Origin: Microbacterium soli | GTDB lineage: Bacteria > Actinomycetota > Actinomycetes > Actinomycetales > Microbacteriaceae | Assembly: GCF_039539005.1 (NCBI RefSeq) | Contig: NZ_BAABCP010000001.1 | Coordinates: forward strand, 1 to 64,000 | Length of the DNA: 64,000 nt | Reading direction: 5' to 3' | In this document: piece by piece, positions 1 to 8,246 of the stretch | Layout of the letters: each line of letters starts with the position of its first letter | Numbering within the stretch: position 1 is the stretch's first letter | The notes under the pieces: model-generated | What the model saw: only the letters and a program-made list of their open reading frames with translations | Databases searched by the model: none | What the model was told of the DNA's origin: nothing | Program-made: the position numbers and the translations under genes

Positions 1-70
1 GCTGCTCCGCGAGCTGCTGCTCATCGATGATCTCTCCCGTCACAGGATCGATCATCTCGGTCGTGTCCAT
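1..70 (-). CDS. Hypothetical protein, N-terminus only (runs off the window)
   Basis: The reverse strand opens an ATG at 70, preceded by a GAGAGGAA ribosome site about 9 bases upstream, and reads 23 codons without a stop to the window edge. The peptide starts MDTTEMIDPVTGEII, an acidic run with no recognisable domain. Its position beside an IS110 element and a broken serine recombinase suggests it belongs to the same accessory element, but no function can be assigned from 23 residues. Confidence 0.45.
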   Translation of the reverse strand, partial: MDTTEMIDPVTGEIIDEQQLAEQ

Positions 71-125
71 CACGGCCTATTCCTCTCGGTCAGGCCGACC
101 CAGAAACACCGAAAATAAGACAGTC

Positions 126-348
126 CCTTCGTGACCGTCTGGCGGAGGATGCTGGGCGGTGACGGCCTGCCGGGTTCGGCATGATTGGTCCCCCCTGTCC
201 TCGATGATCCGGGGGGTGTTGTCACCGAGCCTGGTTGGCGGTGTGTGATCGCTGATAGGGGCTGGACCCGAGCACGCTCGAGGCCGTTCGTAACGTGGAT
301 GCTGAGACGCACCGTCGCGGACGCCGTCGCGGATCGAACGGAGGCAAC
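126..348 (+). ncRNA. Candidate IS110 bridge RNA region
   Basis: This untranslated stretch upstream of the transposase contains nested pairing: GGTGAC (158-163) with GTCACC (221-226), enclosing two hairpins, TGCCG/CGGCA (168-172 with 177-181) and CCCCCC/GGGGGG (190-195 with 211-216). In IS110-group elements the non-coding left end encodes a bridge RNA whose internal loops specify target and donor DNA. The position and the two-hairpin layout fit that role. The RNA ends and guide loops are not resolved by eye, so this is an inference from family knowledge plus visible pairing. Confidence 0.45.
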
Positions 349-1569
349 GTGGTTACCAGCATCGACAGATACGACGAGGTCGACGTGTTCGTCGGACTCG
401 ACGTCGGGAAGGGCGAGCACCACGCCGTCGCCTTTGACCGGGCGGGCAATCGACTGTTCGACAAGGCGTTACCGAACGACGAACGCCTGCTTCATGGAGT
501 GCTCGACCAGCTCGCGGTGCGCGGCACGATCCTCCTGGTCGTCGACCAGCCAGCAACCATTGGCGCCCTGCCTGTCGCGGTCGCCCAGGCGGCCGGCGCT
601 GCAGTGGGCTACCTGCCGGGATTGGCGATGCGTCGCATTGCGGACCTGCACCCGGGAGAGGCGAAGACCGACGCCAGGGACGCGGCGATCATCGCCGAAA
701 CGGCGCGGACGATGCCGCACACGCTTCGGTCGATCCAGGTCGCTGACGAGCAGGTCGCGGAGCTGTCGATGCTCTGCGGGTTCGACGACGACCTCGCCGG
801 ACAGATCACCCAAGTCAGCAACCGCATCCGCGGGCTGCTGACGCAGATCCACCCTGCGCTGGAACGCGTGATCGGACCGCGGCTGGACCACCCGGCGATG
901 CTCGACCTGCTGCAGCACTACCCGTCACCGGCGGCGATGAAGGCAGCGGGCGAGAAGCGGCTCGGGAACCGGCTGCTGAAGAACGCGCCGAGGAAGGGCA
1001 GGGTCTGGGCGAGCGAGATCGCAACCGCCCTCGGTGAACAGACCGTCGTGGTCACCGGCACCGACGCCGCAGCCCTCGTCCTGCCCCGCCTGGCTGAGCA
1101 GCTCGCAGCGCTGCGTCGGCAGCGGGACGAGATCGCTATCGAGGTCGAGAAGATCGTCGACGTTCACCCTCTTCAGCCGGTCCTGACGAGCATGCCCGGA
1201 GTCGGCGTCAGGACCGCAGCCCGGCTCCTCACCGAAGTCACCACCAAGACCTTCCCCACCGCAGGGCACCTCGCCGCCTACGCCGGCCTCGCACCCGTCA
1301 CCCGCCGATCCGGGACATCGATCCGCGGCGAGCACCCCTCCCGGCGCGGCAACAAGATCCTCAAACGGACCATGTTCCTCTCCGCGTTCGCTGCCCTCCG
1401 CGACCCCGAGTCGCGGGCCTACTACGACCGCAAGATCGCCCAGGGCAAGCGACACAACCAGGCCCTCATCGCATTGGCGCGACGCCGCTCTGACGTCCTG
1501 TTCGCCATGCTCCGCGACGGCACCCTCTACGAACCACGACTCACTACCCCACCCGCCCTCGCCGCTTGA
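349..1569 (+). CDS. IS110-family transposase (DEDD recombinase)
   Basis: Predicted enzyme of about 406 residues that excises and inserts its own element. The N-terminal RuvC-like DEDD domain shows GLDVGKGEHH near residue 16 and KTDARDAAI near residue 105. The C-terminal Transposase_20 domain has SMPGVGVRTA and then AYAGLAPVTRRSGTS, which contains the region of the conserved serine. The length is normal for the family. I chose the GTG at 349 because GGAGG lies five bases upstream; an earlier in-frame ATG at 295 would translate the structured left end. No frameshift is visible. A TTGACA hexamer overlaps the stop codon. Confidence 0.9.
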   Translation: MVTSIDRYDEVDVFVGLDVGKGEHHAVAFDRAGNRLFDKALPNDERLLHGVLDQLAVRGTILLVVDQPATIGALPVAVAQAAGAAVGYLPGLAMRRIADLHPGEAKTDARDAAIIAETARTMPHTLRSIQVADEQVAELSMLCGFDDDLAGQITQVSNRIRGLLTQIHPALERVIGPRLDHPAMLDLLQHYPSPAAMKAAGEKRLGNRLLKNAPRKGRVWASEIATALGEQTVVVTGTDAAALVLPRLAEQLAALRRQRDEIAIEVEKIVDVHPLQPVLTSMPGVGVRTAARLLTEVTTKTFPTAGHLAAYAGLAPVTRRSGTSIRGEHPSRRGNKILKRTMFLSAFAALRDPESRAYYDRKIAQGKRHNQALIALARRRSDVLFAMLRDGTLYEPRLTTPPALAA

Positions 1570-1571
1570 CA
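1566..1571 (+). promoter_or_regulatory. TTGACA -35 box in the IS110 right end
   Basis: A perfect TTGACA overlaps the transposase stop codon and lies about 17 bases before the likely right border. In studied IS110 elements, the circular excised form joins a right-end -35 box to a left-end -10 box and so drives bridge RNA synthesis. A possible partner is the A/T-rich stretch at 112-121, although its match to TATAAT is poor. Confidence 0.4.
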
Positions 1572-1581
1572 AACGACATAG

Positions 1582-2472
1582 GGGCACCCCCCCCGGCGAA
1601 ATCCCGTGCGCAACCCGAGGCGCGCCAACCATGGGTGGACGGCTCCGGCGGTGAAGCAGATGCTCAGCATGGCCACCTACGCGGGGAAGCGTCAGCATCG
1701 TGGTCAGATCGTCGCCGACGCCGTATGGCCGGCGTTCATCGAGCCGCAGACCTGGGAGCTGCTGCAGCTGCGCCTGTTCGCGCCGGAGCGTCGACGCACC
1801 AACGACTGGCCGGTCACCCACCTGCTCAGCGGCATCAGCTTCTGCGCCGAGCGCGGGTCCCCGCTGCGAGTGGGCAAGCAGAGAAGCGGACACCGCCGCG
1901 GCGCCGACGACGGCGTGAAGCCCACCCACTATCTGACGTACGTGTGCTCGGGCCTGAAGGGCCGCGAGGTCGACGGCATCCGCAACGGCTTCCACGTCAC
2001 CATGAAGAAGGATCGGGTCGACATGCTCGTCGTCCGCGCACTCCTGAAGCGCGTGTCGCAGCCGGGGTTCGTGGCGCAGCTCAACAGCGGCGCCGGAGAG
2101 ACTTCAGCCGAACGCGAGGCGCTGCTGCATGAGATCCGCGAATGCGAGCAATACCTGGAGATGGCGAAGGAGACATCCGCTCGCGAACTCGACCTCACCT
2201 TCTACCTCGACCAGAAGCGCCGGCTGGAACCGAGGATCGAGACGGCGCGCGCGGCGTACAACCAGCTCTCCGGAGTGGATCCCCTGGTGCTCAAACTCGC
2301 CAGCGCGGAAGACCGTACGGCGATGTTCGAGTCGCTCGAGCTGCTGCAGAAGAGGCGCATCATCCGAGCGCTGATGACTCCGATCCTCCACCGCGCCGCA
2401 CCGGGCAAGCATGGCTCCCGTGTCATCGACCCGACTCGCATCGAGGTCCGTTGGGTCGGTCAGGACTACTGA
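1582..2472 (+). pseudogene. Large serine recombinase lacking its catalytic domain
   Basis: The reading frame is open from just after the IS110 right end to the TGA at 2470. It matches the middle and C-terminal parts of a large serine recombinase: a recombinase domain with GWTAPAVKQMLSMATYAGKR near the start, a zinc-ribbon region where only FCAERG and YVCSG remain obvious, and a C-terminal helical or coiled-coil region with LEMAKETSARELDLTFYLDQ. The N-terminal resolvase domain with the catalytic serine is absent, and no such piece is visible left of the IS110 copy. The gene therefore cannot catalyse integration. IS110 insertion plus deletion is the simplest explanation. Confidence 0.75.
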
Positions 2473-2585
2473 TCTGGTTTCTCGAGGGCGATGCAGTGCC
2501 TGCGGATACGAAACCCAGGCACGTATTTCGCTTGCATCCGTGATGGATGCGCACATCGAGCGTCTACGCTGTGAACGGAGGCATG

Positions 2586-3062
2586 ATGCTGTCGACGACA
2601 CGACGAACAAGCGACGCGGACGCGATCAGCGACACCACGCGCCCGTCAGCGACGAGCCAGGACGCCCAAGAGAGCCCGGACACTCTGGAGAGCCCGAACG
2701 CCCTCACGCTCAAGCAGGCCGTCTCGTACGCCGAGGTCAGCATGTCCACCCTCAACCGCTACATCGCCCAAGCCAAGCTCCGCTCCCGGAAGATCCGCGG
2801 CAAGCACTATGTGCAGCGCGAGGACCTCGACCGCGTCTTCGGCGACGCGACGAGCAGGCGTACGCGTGCCCGTCTCCGAAAGGCTGTGCCGACCCAGACC
2901 ACCGTGGAGGCGCCGCGTCCGGCTCGAACGGTCTCCGCGGAGGACGAAGACAAGCTGCTCGACGAGTGGGCGGAACGGGTCGCGGCCGCTGCTCCCCCGC
3001 TGACCGATCAGCAGGTGAAGGTCGTGCTCGCCGCGTTCGCGACAGTAGCCCCGAAGGACTGA
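2586..3062 (+). CDS. Excisionase-like / MerR-type helix-turn-helix protein
   Basis: Small DNA-binding protein of about 158 residues. A central HTH_17-type domain reads LTLKQAVSYAEVSMSTLNRY and continues to KHYVQREDLDRVF, the pattern of recombination directionality factors and MerR-like binders that recognise DNA and end in an arginine-rich wing. The C-terminal third is rich in Ala, Val and acidic residues. GGAGG at 2577-2581 favours the ATG at 2586 or 2583 over an upstream in-frame ATG at 2547. It lies directly behind the broken serine recombinase, so it probably belonged to the same integrative element. A regulator role cannot be excluded. Confidence 0.65.
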   Translation: MLSTTRRTSDADAISDTTRPSATSQDAQESPDTLESPNALTLKQAVSYAEVSMSTLNRYIAQAKLRSRKIRGKHYVQREDLDRVFGDATSRRTRARLRKAVPTQTTVEAPRPARTVSAEDEDKLLDEWAERVAAAAPPLTDQQVKVVLAAFATVAPKD

Positions 3063-3096
3063 GCGGCTCTGCCGGCTTGCTTCGCCGCGCGAACAG

Positions 3097-3144
3097 AACA
3101 GCTATCGGCTGTTGCACGGCGGTGACATTGACTCGTACAGCTGT
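3097..3144. promoter_or_regulatory. Paired palindromes between xis-like gene and 3159 gene
   Basis: AACAGC-TATCG-GCTGTT (3097-3113) is a perfect inverted repeat with a five-base centre, and ACAGCTGT (3137-3144) is a second palindrome sharing the CAGC/GCTG core. They sit 35 and 62 bases after the excisionase-like gene and just before the next start codon. This spacing suits an operator for a small HTH protein, possibly the one upstream. Binding is inferred. Confidence 0.35.
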
Positions 3145-3158
3145 TCTATCGTTGTCGC

Positions 3159-3473
3159 ATGGGTCAGAACCGCCGCTACGACATGGTGACGCCGGACATC
3201 GAGCGCGCCGCGCGGCGGCTGGAGCGCACGGCGATCCCGCTGAGTCTGGGCAGCGAACAGCTGGACACGTCCGGTCAGCGCGTAGATGCGGCAGATCCGG
3301 TTCCGGTCACCGCGTGGGTGCCGCACCAGGTCAGCTACACGGAGCAGGTGCGCGTCGAAGCCGAGGCGATCGCCTGGACGCAGAAGGCCGCGCTGCTGCG
3401 CTGGACTCCGCAGGGCCGGAGCACGCCGTCACACGTGTGGGTGTGGGCGGACGCCGTGACGCGAAGCCCCTAA
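3159..3473 (+). CDS. Hypothetical protein, 104 aa
   Basis: I do not recognise this family. The 104-residue product starts MGQNRRYDMVTPDIERAARR, is soluble, has no signal peptide or membrane segment, and has several Trp and Val residues near the C-terminus (VWVWADAVT). It lies between a strong pair of palindromes and a 133-base gap. No Shine-Dalgarno motif is seen; a TATCGT hexamer six bases before the ATG could be a -10 box giving a leaderless message. Codon use looks coding (G/C-rich third positions). It is probably a cargo gene of the integrative element. Confidence 0.5.
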   Translation: MGQNRRYDMVTPDIERAARRLERTAIPLSLGSEQLDTSGQRVDAADPVPVTAWVPHQVSYTEQVRVEAEAIAWTQKAALLRWTPQGRSTPSHVWVWADAVTRSP

Positions 3474-3606
3474 AGACGCACGCAGAGCGCGTTCATCACG
3501 CGATAACGAGAAGTTTCCCGGCGCCGAGTCACAGATCAGAGAACCGCCCCCGACACGTGCCGGGCGCACAGTCGCCATGTCGTCGCGTGGCCATAGAGTG
3601 ACGACC

Positions 3607-3882
3607 ATGGCACATGGTCTCCTCCCTCGAATCGGCACTGGTCGCACCTCTCGGCTCCCGGGTCGCGGCAAGGCCTTCGTCAAGGCCTCGATGGTCGACG
3701 AGAGCGGCTTCAGCTACGAGTACCAGGAACTCGAGGTCGACATGGCCACAGCTCGAGAGACCGTTGCCTCGCTGTTCCTGCACGCTGACCTGACGGCATC
3801 GCGTGCCGCCACGATCGATACCGATGCTGGTGCCGATAGCTGTGCGCGAACCGGCAAGAAGCCCCGCCGCCGAAGCGCCTGA
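3607..3882 (+). CDS. Hypothetical protein, about 91 aa
   Basis: Unrecognised small protein. The N-terminus is basic (MAHGLLPRIGTGRTSRLPGR), the middle is acidic with FSYEYQELEVDMA, and the end is basic (KKPRRRSA). I chose the ATG at 3607 because TAGAGT at 3594-3599 could act as a -10 box for a near-leaderless transcript; no ribosome site is visible. A very strong terminator follows 14 bases after the stop, which supports real transcription here. An ORF on the opposite strand overlaps it but looks like a mirror-frame artefact. Confidence is limited by the lack of homology. Confidence 0.45.
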   Translation: MAHGLLPRIGTGRTSRLPGRGKAFVKASMVDESGFSYEYQELEVDMATARETVASLFLHADLTASRAATIDTDAGADSCARTGKKPRRRSA

Positions 3883-3896
3883 GCGCACAAGCGAGA

Positions 3897-3944
3897 GCCC
3901 CCGGGCACGATCTCATCGAGATCGTGCTCGGGGGCATTCGTTTT
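3897..3944 (+). terminator. Strong rho-independent terminator
   Basis: An 18-base-pair hairpin with a three-base loop: GCCCCCGGGCACGATCTC (3897-3914) pairs with 3918-3935 with a single G-U pair, followed by ATTCGTTTT. It ends the small-gene transcript starting near 3607 and separates it from the decayed gene and sugar cluster to the right. Confidence 0.85.
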
Positions 3945-4089
3945 CATGCTGCGTTGACTCGATGTCGCAATGACGGGGCAACGATCGTCCGCATCACTTG
4001 CGACTGAGTCCCAGTCGAGAAATGTGCAGCGCAGGGCGGAGCTTCGTCTCCTCGTTGCTCCTCGTGATCGTCGCGACCGAAGGAACGAA

Positions 4090-4333
4090 AGCCGGATCGC
4101 TGCCCTACAGGACCTCATGCGCATACTCAGGGCAACCCAATCCGTCTACGACTGCGGCGCTTCCGCTGTCGCAGAGGAAGTGCCCGACACCGTGCGAAGT
4201 GTGACGGGACGATGCGAGGATCACTGATCGTTGCCAGTCTCGCCGTGTCGGACGATGGATTCTCTGCCTCCCGCGCGGTCGAACGAGCGCGAATGCGCTA
4301 CGTCAGGTTGCCGGAATCGACCGGAGCCGAGTG
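4090..4333 (+). pseudogene. Decayed tyrosine/dual-specificity phosphatase-like gene
   Basis: Two frames together resemble the catalytic loop and final helices of a dual-specificity phosphatase. The first frame gives LMRILRATQSVYDCG and then VRSVTGR, close to a CRSGTGR loop. The next frame, from 4212, continues GSLIVASLAVSDDGFSASRA and ERARMRYVR to a stop at 4333, overlapping the end of the glycosidase gene on the other strand. The cysteine loop is broken by a frame change and a stop, so the gene is dead if the reading is right. The rest of 3945-4297 holds nothing else I can support. Confidence 0.3.
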
Positions 4334-6229
4334 AGGGAGCGCTGAGGCGCCAGTGATTATCTGGGCAACGACGGCAACCGATGCAGCGGCCCAGGCCTGC
4401 GGGAAGCAGGATGTCGGGTATCTCTCCGGGTTCGGACGTTCAGATCGGGGTCGCCCCCCGACCAGCTCCTGGAGGCGCCAGTTCGAAACCTCCGCCTGCG
4501 CGAGAAGCTCGTCTGCGAGCAGGAGCGCTTCGGCATGGAATCCTGCTCGCTCCAGGCCCGACACAGCGATCGCAGTGTCGTGAGGCCACACGCTTCCGCA
4601 ATGGTAAGAGAGCGGCCAGTAACCTGCGCATGTCGTCGCAAGGGTTCGCAGTCCGAAACCGGTGCGGAGCGTGGGATGCATCAGCAGGCTGGCGATCTCG
4701 CGTTCCTCGCCGGTGGTGAGCAGTCCTGTGCCCAGGAGATGCCCGATGTTTGAGCTGAGCGCGTCGACGGGGGCATCGTGACCGTCCAGCGCCAGCGCCG
4801 GGTAGCGCACACCGTCCCGTTCGACCCAGAACCGCTCGCGGAACGAGTCGCGCAGGCGCGATGCCCGGTCCCTCATCTCCTCATGTCCGCCAAGACCGTG
4901 CCTCTCGCAAAGCTCTGCGGCTGCACACAGCGCCTCATGCAAGTAGCCCTGCACCTCGACGAGCGCAACCGGGCCACTCGCGATACGGCCGTCAGCGAAC
5001 CGCACCGCGTCGGAGGAGTCTTTCCAGCCCTGATTCACCAGCCCCGTCCCACTGGAGTCCATGTACCTCAAGAAGCCCTCGGGGTGCCCGTCAGCGGTCT
5101 CCGTGAGCCAGGTGATCGCTGACACGAGCGCAGGGAGATGCTCGATGGTCGCCGCAGCCCCTTCGGCCTGCTCGAGTGCATACAGGAGGCGTATCCATAG
5201 CGGTGTCGCATCAATCGTTCCGTAATACCGTGACGGGAACTGCAGTCCTTCGCGCGGGATGCCGTGCGCTGTTCCTCGCAACTCATGGACGATGGCGCCA
5301 GGCCGGGCTTGCGCCGCGGCGTCGCGCGTAGTCGCCTGCGTGGCGGCCAGCGCGGCGACAGTGCCCCGTGCGATCTCGGTGTCATATGGCATGAGCATGA
5401 GCGCACTCCATATCGCATCGCGACCGAAGAGGGTGAGATACCAAGGGGCGCCGGCTGCGATGAAGGGTCCCTGGCCTTCAGCCAGTGTCGTTGCCAATCC
5501 GCGTAGTTCAGCTGTCGCACGCTGAGCCCACCGCTCCAACCGGGTGTCTCCCCCGGTGGGCAGTTGTGGCGGAGACCAGCTGCTCGCTGCGACGGCCGCT
5601 CCGCTGTCGCCCACATGGACGATGGCGCGCTCAGTGCGGCGTGAACCTGCGGGAACCTCGAGCACCCATTCGGCACGCACGTGGAGGCCGTCGGCACGTT
5701 CCTGAATGTTCACATCGGCGCCGGGCAGCTGGACCTCGAGCCAGCGAAGCTCGGATGCCACCCGCACGGTGTCGCCGTCGGTAGTCACCGTCTCGCTTGT
5801 GCGGTCGCCTTCGATTCCCGCGCGCAACTGCCAGAGCGGTACGTCGTCGATCACCGCTTCCAGGACGAGCGGTACGCGGACCATGGCGTCTGTGGCGTTC
5901 TCGACCGCGAGATGGTCTTCGAGGCTGCCCGAACCTAGCCTGCGATCGATGGTGAGCAGAAGTCGTGGATCCTTCGTCTCGTCATCGAGCCCGCGGAGCG
6001 CTTGTACCACGGTTGACTTCGACACGGCATCGTCTACCGACACCTCGACCGCATCGCCGGGCACCCGGTAGCTCCACGTGGCGAGTCGTCGTCGGTCTGC
6101 GTGGATTAGGCCGCGAAAGCCTGAGCGCGTATCGACGTCGCCCGCACGATCGGACCAAAGCTGTGTGGGCGACGCAAGCAGCACCATGGCGTCGATCAGC
6201 GACGGGCTCACTGGCCTGTTCGTCATCAT
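4298..6229 (-). CDS. Glycogen-debranching-type amylo-alpha-1,6-glucosidase family protein
   Basis: A 643-residue protein of the glycogen debranching N-terminal domain plus (alpha/alpha)6-barrel type. Residues 1-240 form the beta-rich N-terminal part (GFRGLIHADRRRLATW). The catalytic barrel follows with PWYLTLFGRDAIWSALML, then NQGWKDSSDAV, which carries the expected acidic residues, and GSVWPHDTAIAV. No signal peptide is present, so it is probably cytoplasmic and acts on imported glucosides. It shares a four-base overlap with the ROK gene and is the last gene of the ABC importer operon. In this context it may hydrolyse a glucoside related to glucosylglycerate rather than glycogen; this is inference. 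Confidence 0.75.
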   Translation of the reverse strand: MMTNRPVSPSLIDAMVLLASPTQLWSDRAGDVDTRSGFRGLIHADRRRLATWSYRVPGDAVEVSVDDAVSKSTVVQALRGLDDETKDPRLLLTIDRRLGSGSLEDHLAVENATDAMVRVPLVLEAVIDDVPLWQLRAGIEGDRTSETVTTDGDTVRVASELRWLEVQLPGADVNIQERADGLHVRAEWVLEVPAGSRRTERAIVHVGDSGAAVAASSWSPPQLPTGGDTRLERWAQRATAELRGLATTLAEGQGPFIAAGAPWYLTLFGRDAIWSALMLMPYDTEIARGTVAALAATQATTRDAAAQARPGAIVHELRGTAHGIPREGLQFPSRYYGTIDATPLWIRLLYALEQAEGAAATIEHLPALVSAITWLTETADGHPEGFLRYMDSSGTGLVNQGWKDSSDAVRFADGRIASGPVALVEVQGYLHEALCAAAELCERHGLGGHEEMRDRASRLRDSFRERFWVERDGVRYPALALDGHDAPVDALSSNIGHLLGTGLLTTGEEREIASLLMHPTLRTGFGLRTLATTCAGYWPLSYHCGSVWPHDTAIAVSGLERAGFHAEALLLADELLAQAEVSNWRLQELVGGRPRSERPNPERYPTSCFPQAWAAASVAVVAQIITGASALPHSAPVDSGNLT

Positions 6230-7383
6230 GGGTTTGTCAGTCTCCGATTCACCTGAGCTGCAGAGAACAGATCATCCAGCGCCACGCGCGCGACGCCCAC
6301 GAGCGCGGCATCGCCCCCAAGCTCACCTGCACGAATCGTGAGATGGCGCGTTGCGCGGGGCACCGACGCACCGTAGATCGCGGAGCGGATCGCGGCGATC
6401 ACGGGTGACACCGCGAGCTCGCCTGTGAGGACGACCGCAGCCGGGTTCAGTACTCCCACAGCTGCGGCCAAGACTCGACCGATCGCCTCGCCGGCGGCTC
6501 GTACCGCGTCGAGCACGGCCGGCTCCGACGAGCTGACCGCTTCAAGCTGCGCGATCAGCGTCGGGAAGTCCTCGACGGCAACTCCTGCAGCCCGCAGGGT
6601 CCAAACGATCGCGTCACCGGATGCAACCGTCGCCAAGCACCCCACCCGTCCGCAGCGACATGTGCGAACTCCGCCGACGTCGACGTGACCGATGTCTCCT
6701 GCGCCGCCGTCGAGACCGCGATAGATCCGCCCGCCGATGATGAGTCCCGCGCCGATGTACTCAGAGAGCTTGACGCCGATCCACGGAAGGCCGGGTTCTG
6801 CGCCGGAGGCCGCCCACTCGCCGTAGGCCATCGCATCCGCGTCGTTCTCGAGGTACACAGGGACATCGAACACATCGCGAACCGTTTCCACGATGGGCCA
6901 GCCGTTCCACAGTGGCATCGTCGGCGGTTCGAGGAGACGGCTCGTCGCGGGGTCGATCGGTCCGGGCAGACTGATTCCCACCGCGCCCAGCCGTTCCGCG
7001 GCGATGTCCTCCTCAGCGAGGAGGGTGCTTGCTGTATCGAGGACGATGCCCAGTGTTCGCTCGGGACCTTCCGTTGTGTCCAGGACGAGGCCTCTGTCTG
7101 CGACAACTCTGCCGTGTGCATCGACAATCGCCATGCGAGCGCGATAGAGGTCGAGTGCTACCGCAACCACCACGGTGTCAGGGTCGAACGCGAATCGTGT
7201 CGCTCGCCGGCCACCGGTGACACCGTCATCGCCCGCGCCACGGATCAGCTTCGCGTCGATCAGCGCATCGATCCGCTGTGCTACGGTCGCTCGCGAGAGC
7301 CCGGTCTCTGCAAGGATCCCACCTCGTGTCGTCACGTTCCCGCTGCGAATGAGGTCGAGGATCTCCCCTGGTCCTTGCGTCAT
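6226..7383 (-). CDS. ROK-family transcriptional regulator
   Basis: A 385-residue repressor-like protein. The N-terminal winged helix-turn-helix reads TTRGGILAETGLSRATVAQR. The ROK sugar-binding part follows, with a GAGLIIGGRIYRG motif, a DIGHVDV motif and a CRCGRVGCLATVAS zinc-binding cluster. The ATG at 7383 overlaps the stop of the upstream permease (ATGA), so translation is probably coupled; longer starts run into the permease gene. Sitting inside the importer operon, it most likely senses the imported sugar or its phosphate and represses the divergent promoters at 10,570-10,691. Confidence 0.9.
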   Translation of the reverse strand: MTQGPGEILDLIRSGNVTTRGGILAETGLSRATVAQRIDALIDAKLIRGAGDDGVTGGRRATRFAFDPDTVVVAVALDLYRARMAIVDAHGRVVADRGLVLDTTEGPERTLGIVLDTASTLLAEEDIAAERLGAVGISLPGPIDPATSRLLEPPTMPLWNGWPIVETVRDVFDVPVYLENDADAMAYGEWAASGAEPGLPWIGVKLSEYIGAGLIIGGRIYRGLDGGAGDIGHVDVGGVRTCRCGRVGCLATVASGDAIVWTLRAAGVAVEDFPTLIAQLEAVSSSEPAVLDAVRAAGEAIGRVLAAAVGVLNPAAVVLTGELAVSPVIAAIRSAIYGASVPRATRHLTIRAGELGGDAALVGVARVALDDLFSAAQVNRRLTNP

Positions 7384-8246
7384 CCCTTGTTCGCACCTGC
7401 CGTGAGTCCGTCGGTCAGCCACCGCTCCGCGATGCCGTACAGCACGACGATCGGAATGGTGAGCAACACGCTACCGGCCATCAGGATCGTTCTGGACACC
7501 TCCTGGCCATCGGCGAGCCGTGTGAGCCCAAGCGACACTGTCCAGAGGTCTTGCTTTGCCGAGAGGAACAACAGTGCGAAGAGGAACTCGTTCCAGGCGA
7601 TCATGAACGAGTACAGAGCAGTCGACATGATTGTCGGCATGGCGAGTGGCACTGTGATTCTCGTCAGTATTCGCCACCGGCTGGCCCCGTCCATCAGCGC
7701 GGCCTCATCGATCGACTCCGGGATGCCCTTCAGATACGAGCGAAGCATGTGTACGCTTACCGGCACCGTCAGCGCGATGTATGCGATCGTCAGCCCGAAC
7801 AAGCTCGTTCCCAGCCCCAGGAGCTGGAAGCCGACGAAAATCGGCACCGCGATGATGATCGTCGGGAACATGTACACGGCGAGGAACGCGGCAGAGATCG
7901 TTCTTCTCCCCGCGAAGCGAAGCCGTGTCATCGCGTACGAGGCCGGGACTGCGAGGACCATCGTCAGCATTGTCGCCGCGACAGCCACTATGGCGGAGTT
8001 GCGCATGAAGCGACCGAAGCCGAATCCGCCCTCCTCCTCGCTCGCGATCACCCGCTGATAGGTCTCAATGGTGACAGATCCGAAGTCCGGCACGATGCGC
8101 AGCGGGTTTCGCAGCAGATCCTCGATGGGCACGAAGCTCATCATGGCCATGTAGTAGAACGGGAACACTGTCGCGACGACAAGCAGCGCAATGAGGACCC
8201 AGCGCAGCAGTCCGAACACACGGCTCTGCAGAATGTAGTTGTTCAC
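7380..8246 (-). CDS. Carbohydrate ABC transporter permease (MalG type)
   Basis: A 288-residue inner-membrane permease with six predicted spans, starting with LLRWVLIALLVVATVFPFYY. The EAA loop that docks the ATPase reads DEAALMDGASRWRI near residue 190. The length is normal for the MalG/AraQ-type subunit. It overlaps the upstream permease by four bases and the ROK gene by four bases, so the operon is tightly coupled. It forms a heterodimer with the product of 8243-9172. Confidence 0.93.
   Translation of the reverse strand: MNNYILQSRVFGLLRWVLIALLVVATVFPFYYMAMMSFVPIEDLLRNPLRIVPDFGSVTIETYQRVIASEEEGGFGFGRFMRNSAIVAVAATMLTMVLAVPASYAMTRLRFAGRRTISAAFLAVYMFPTIIIAVPIFVGFQLLGLGTSLFGLTIAYIALTVPVSVHMLRSYLKGIPESIDEAALMDGASRWRILTRITVPLAMPTIMSTALYSFMIAWNEFLFALLFLSAKQDLWTVSLGLTRLADGQEVSRTILMAGSVLLTIPIVVLYGIAERWLTDGLTAGANKG

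Larger units (their letters stand above)
110..1590 (+). mobile_element. IS110-family insertion sequence
   Basis: The element consists of a structured non-coding left end (about 110-348), the transposase gene (349-1569) and a short right end. IS110 elements lack long terminal inverted repeats, so the exact borders cannot be read here. The right border must lie between the stop codon at 1579-1581 in the recombinase frame and about 1606, where recombinase coding sequence resumes. The left border is placed near 110 by analogy with the long left end of IS110-group elements. Transposase and noncoding end both look intact, so the element may be active. Confidence 0.7.

Noticed and set aside
1587-1594. 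Run of eight C at the IS110/recombinase junction
   Set aside because: Could be a junction feature or a sequencing-length error; it cannot be judged without reads, and it does not change any call.
3128-3152. TTGACT and TATCGT before the 3159 gene as a sigma-70 promoter
   Set aside because: The spacer is only 13 bases, so these two boxes do not form a standard promoter; only the -10-like hexamer is mentioned.
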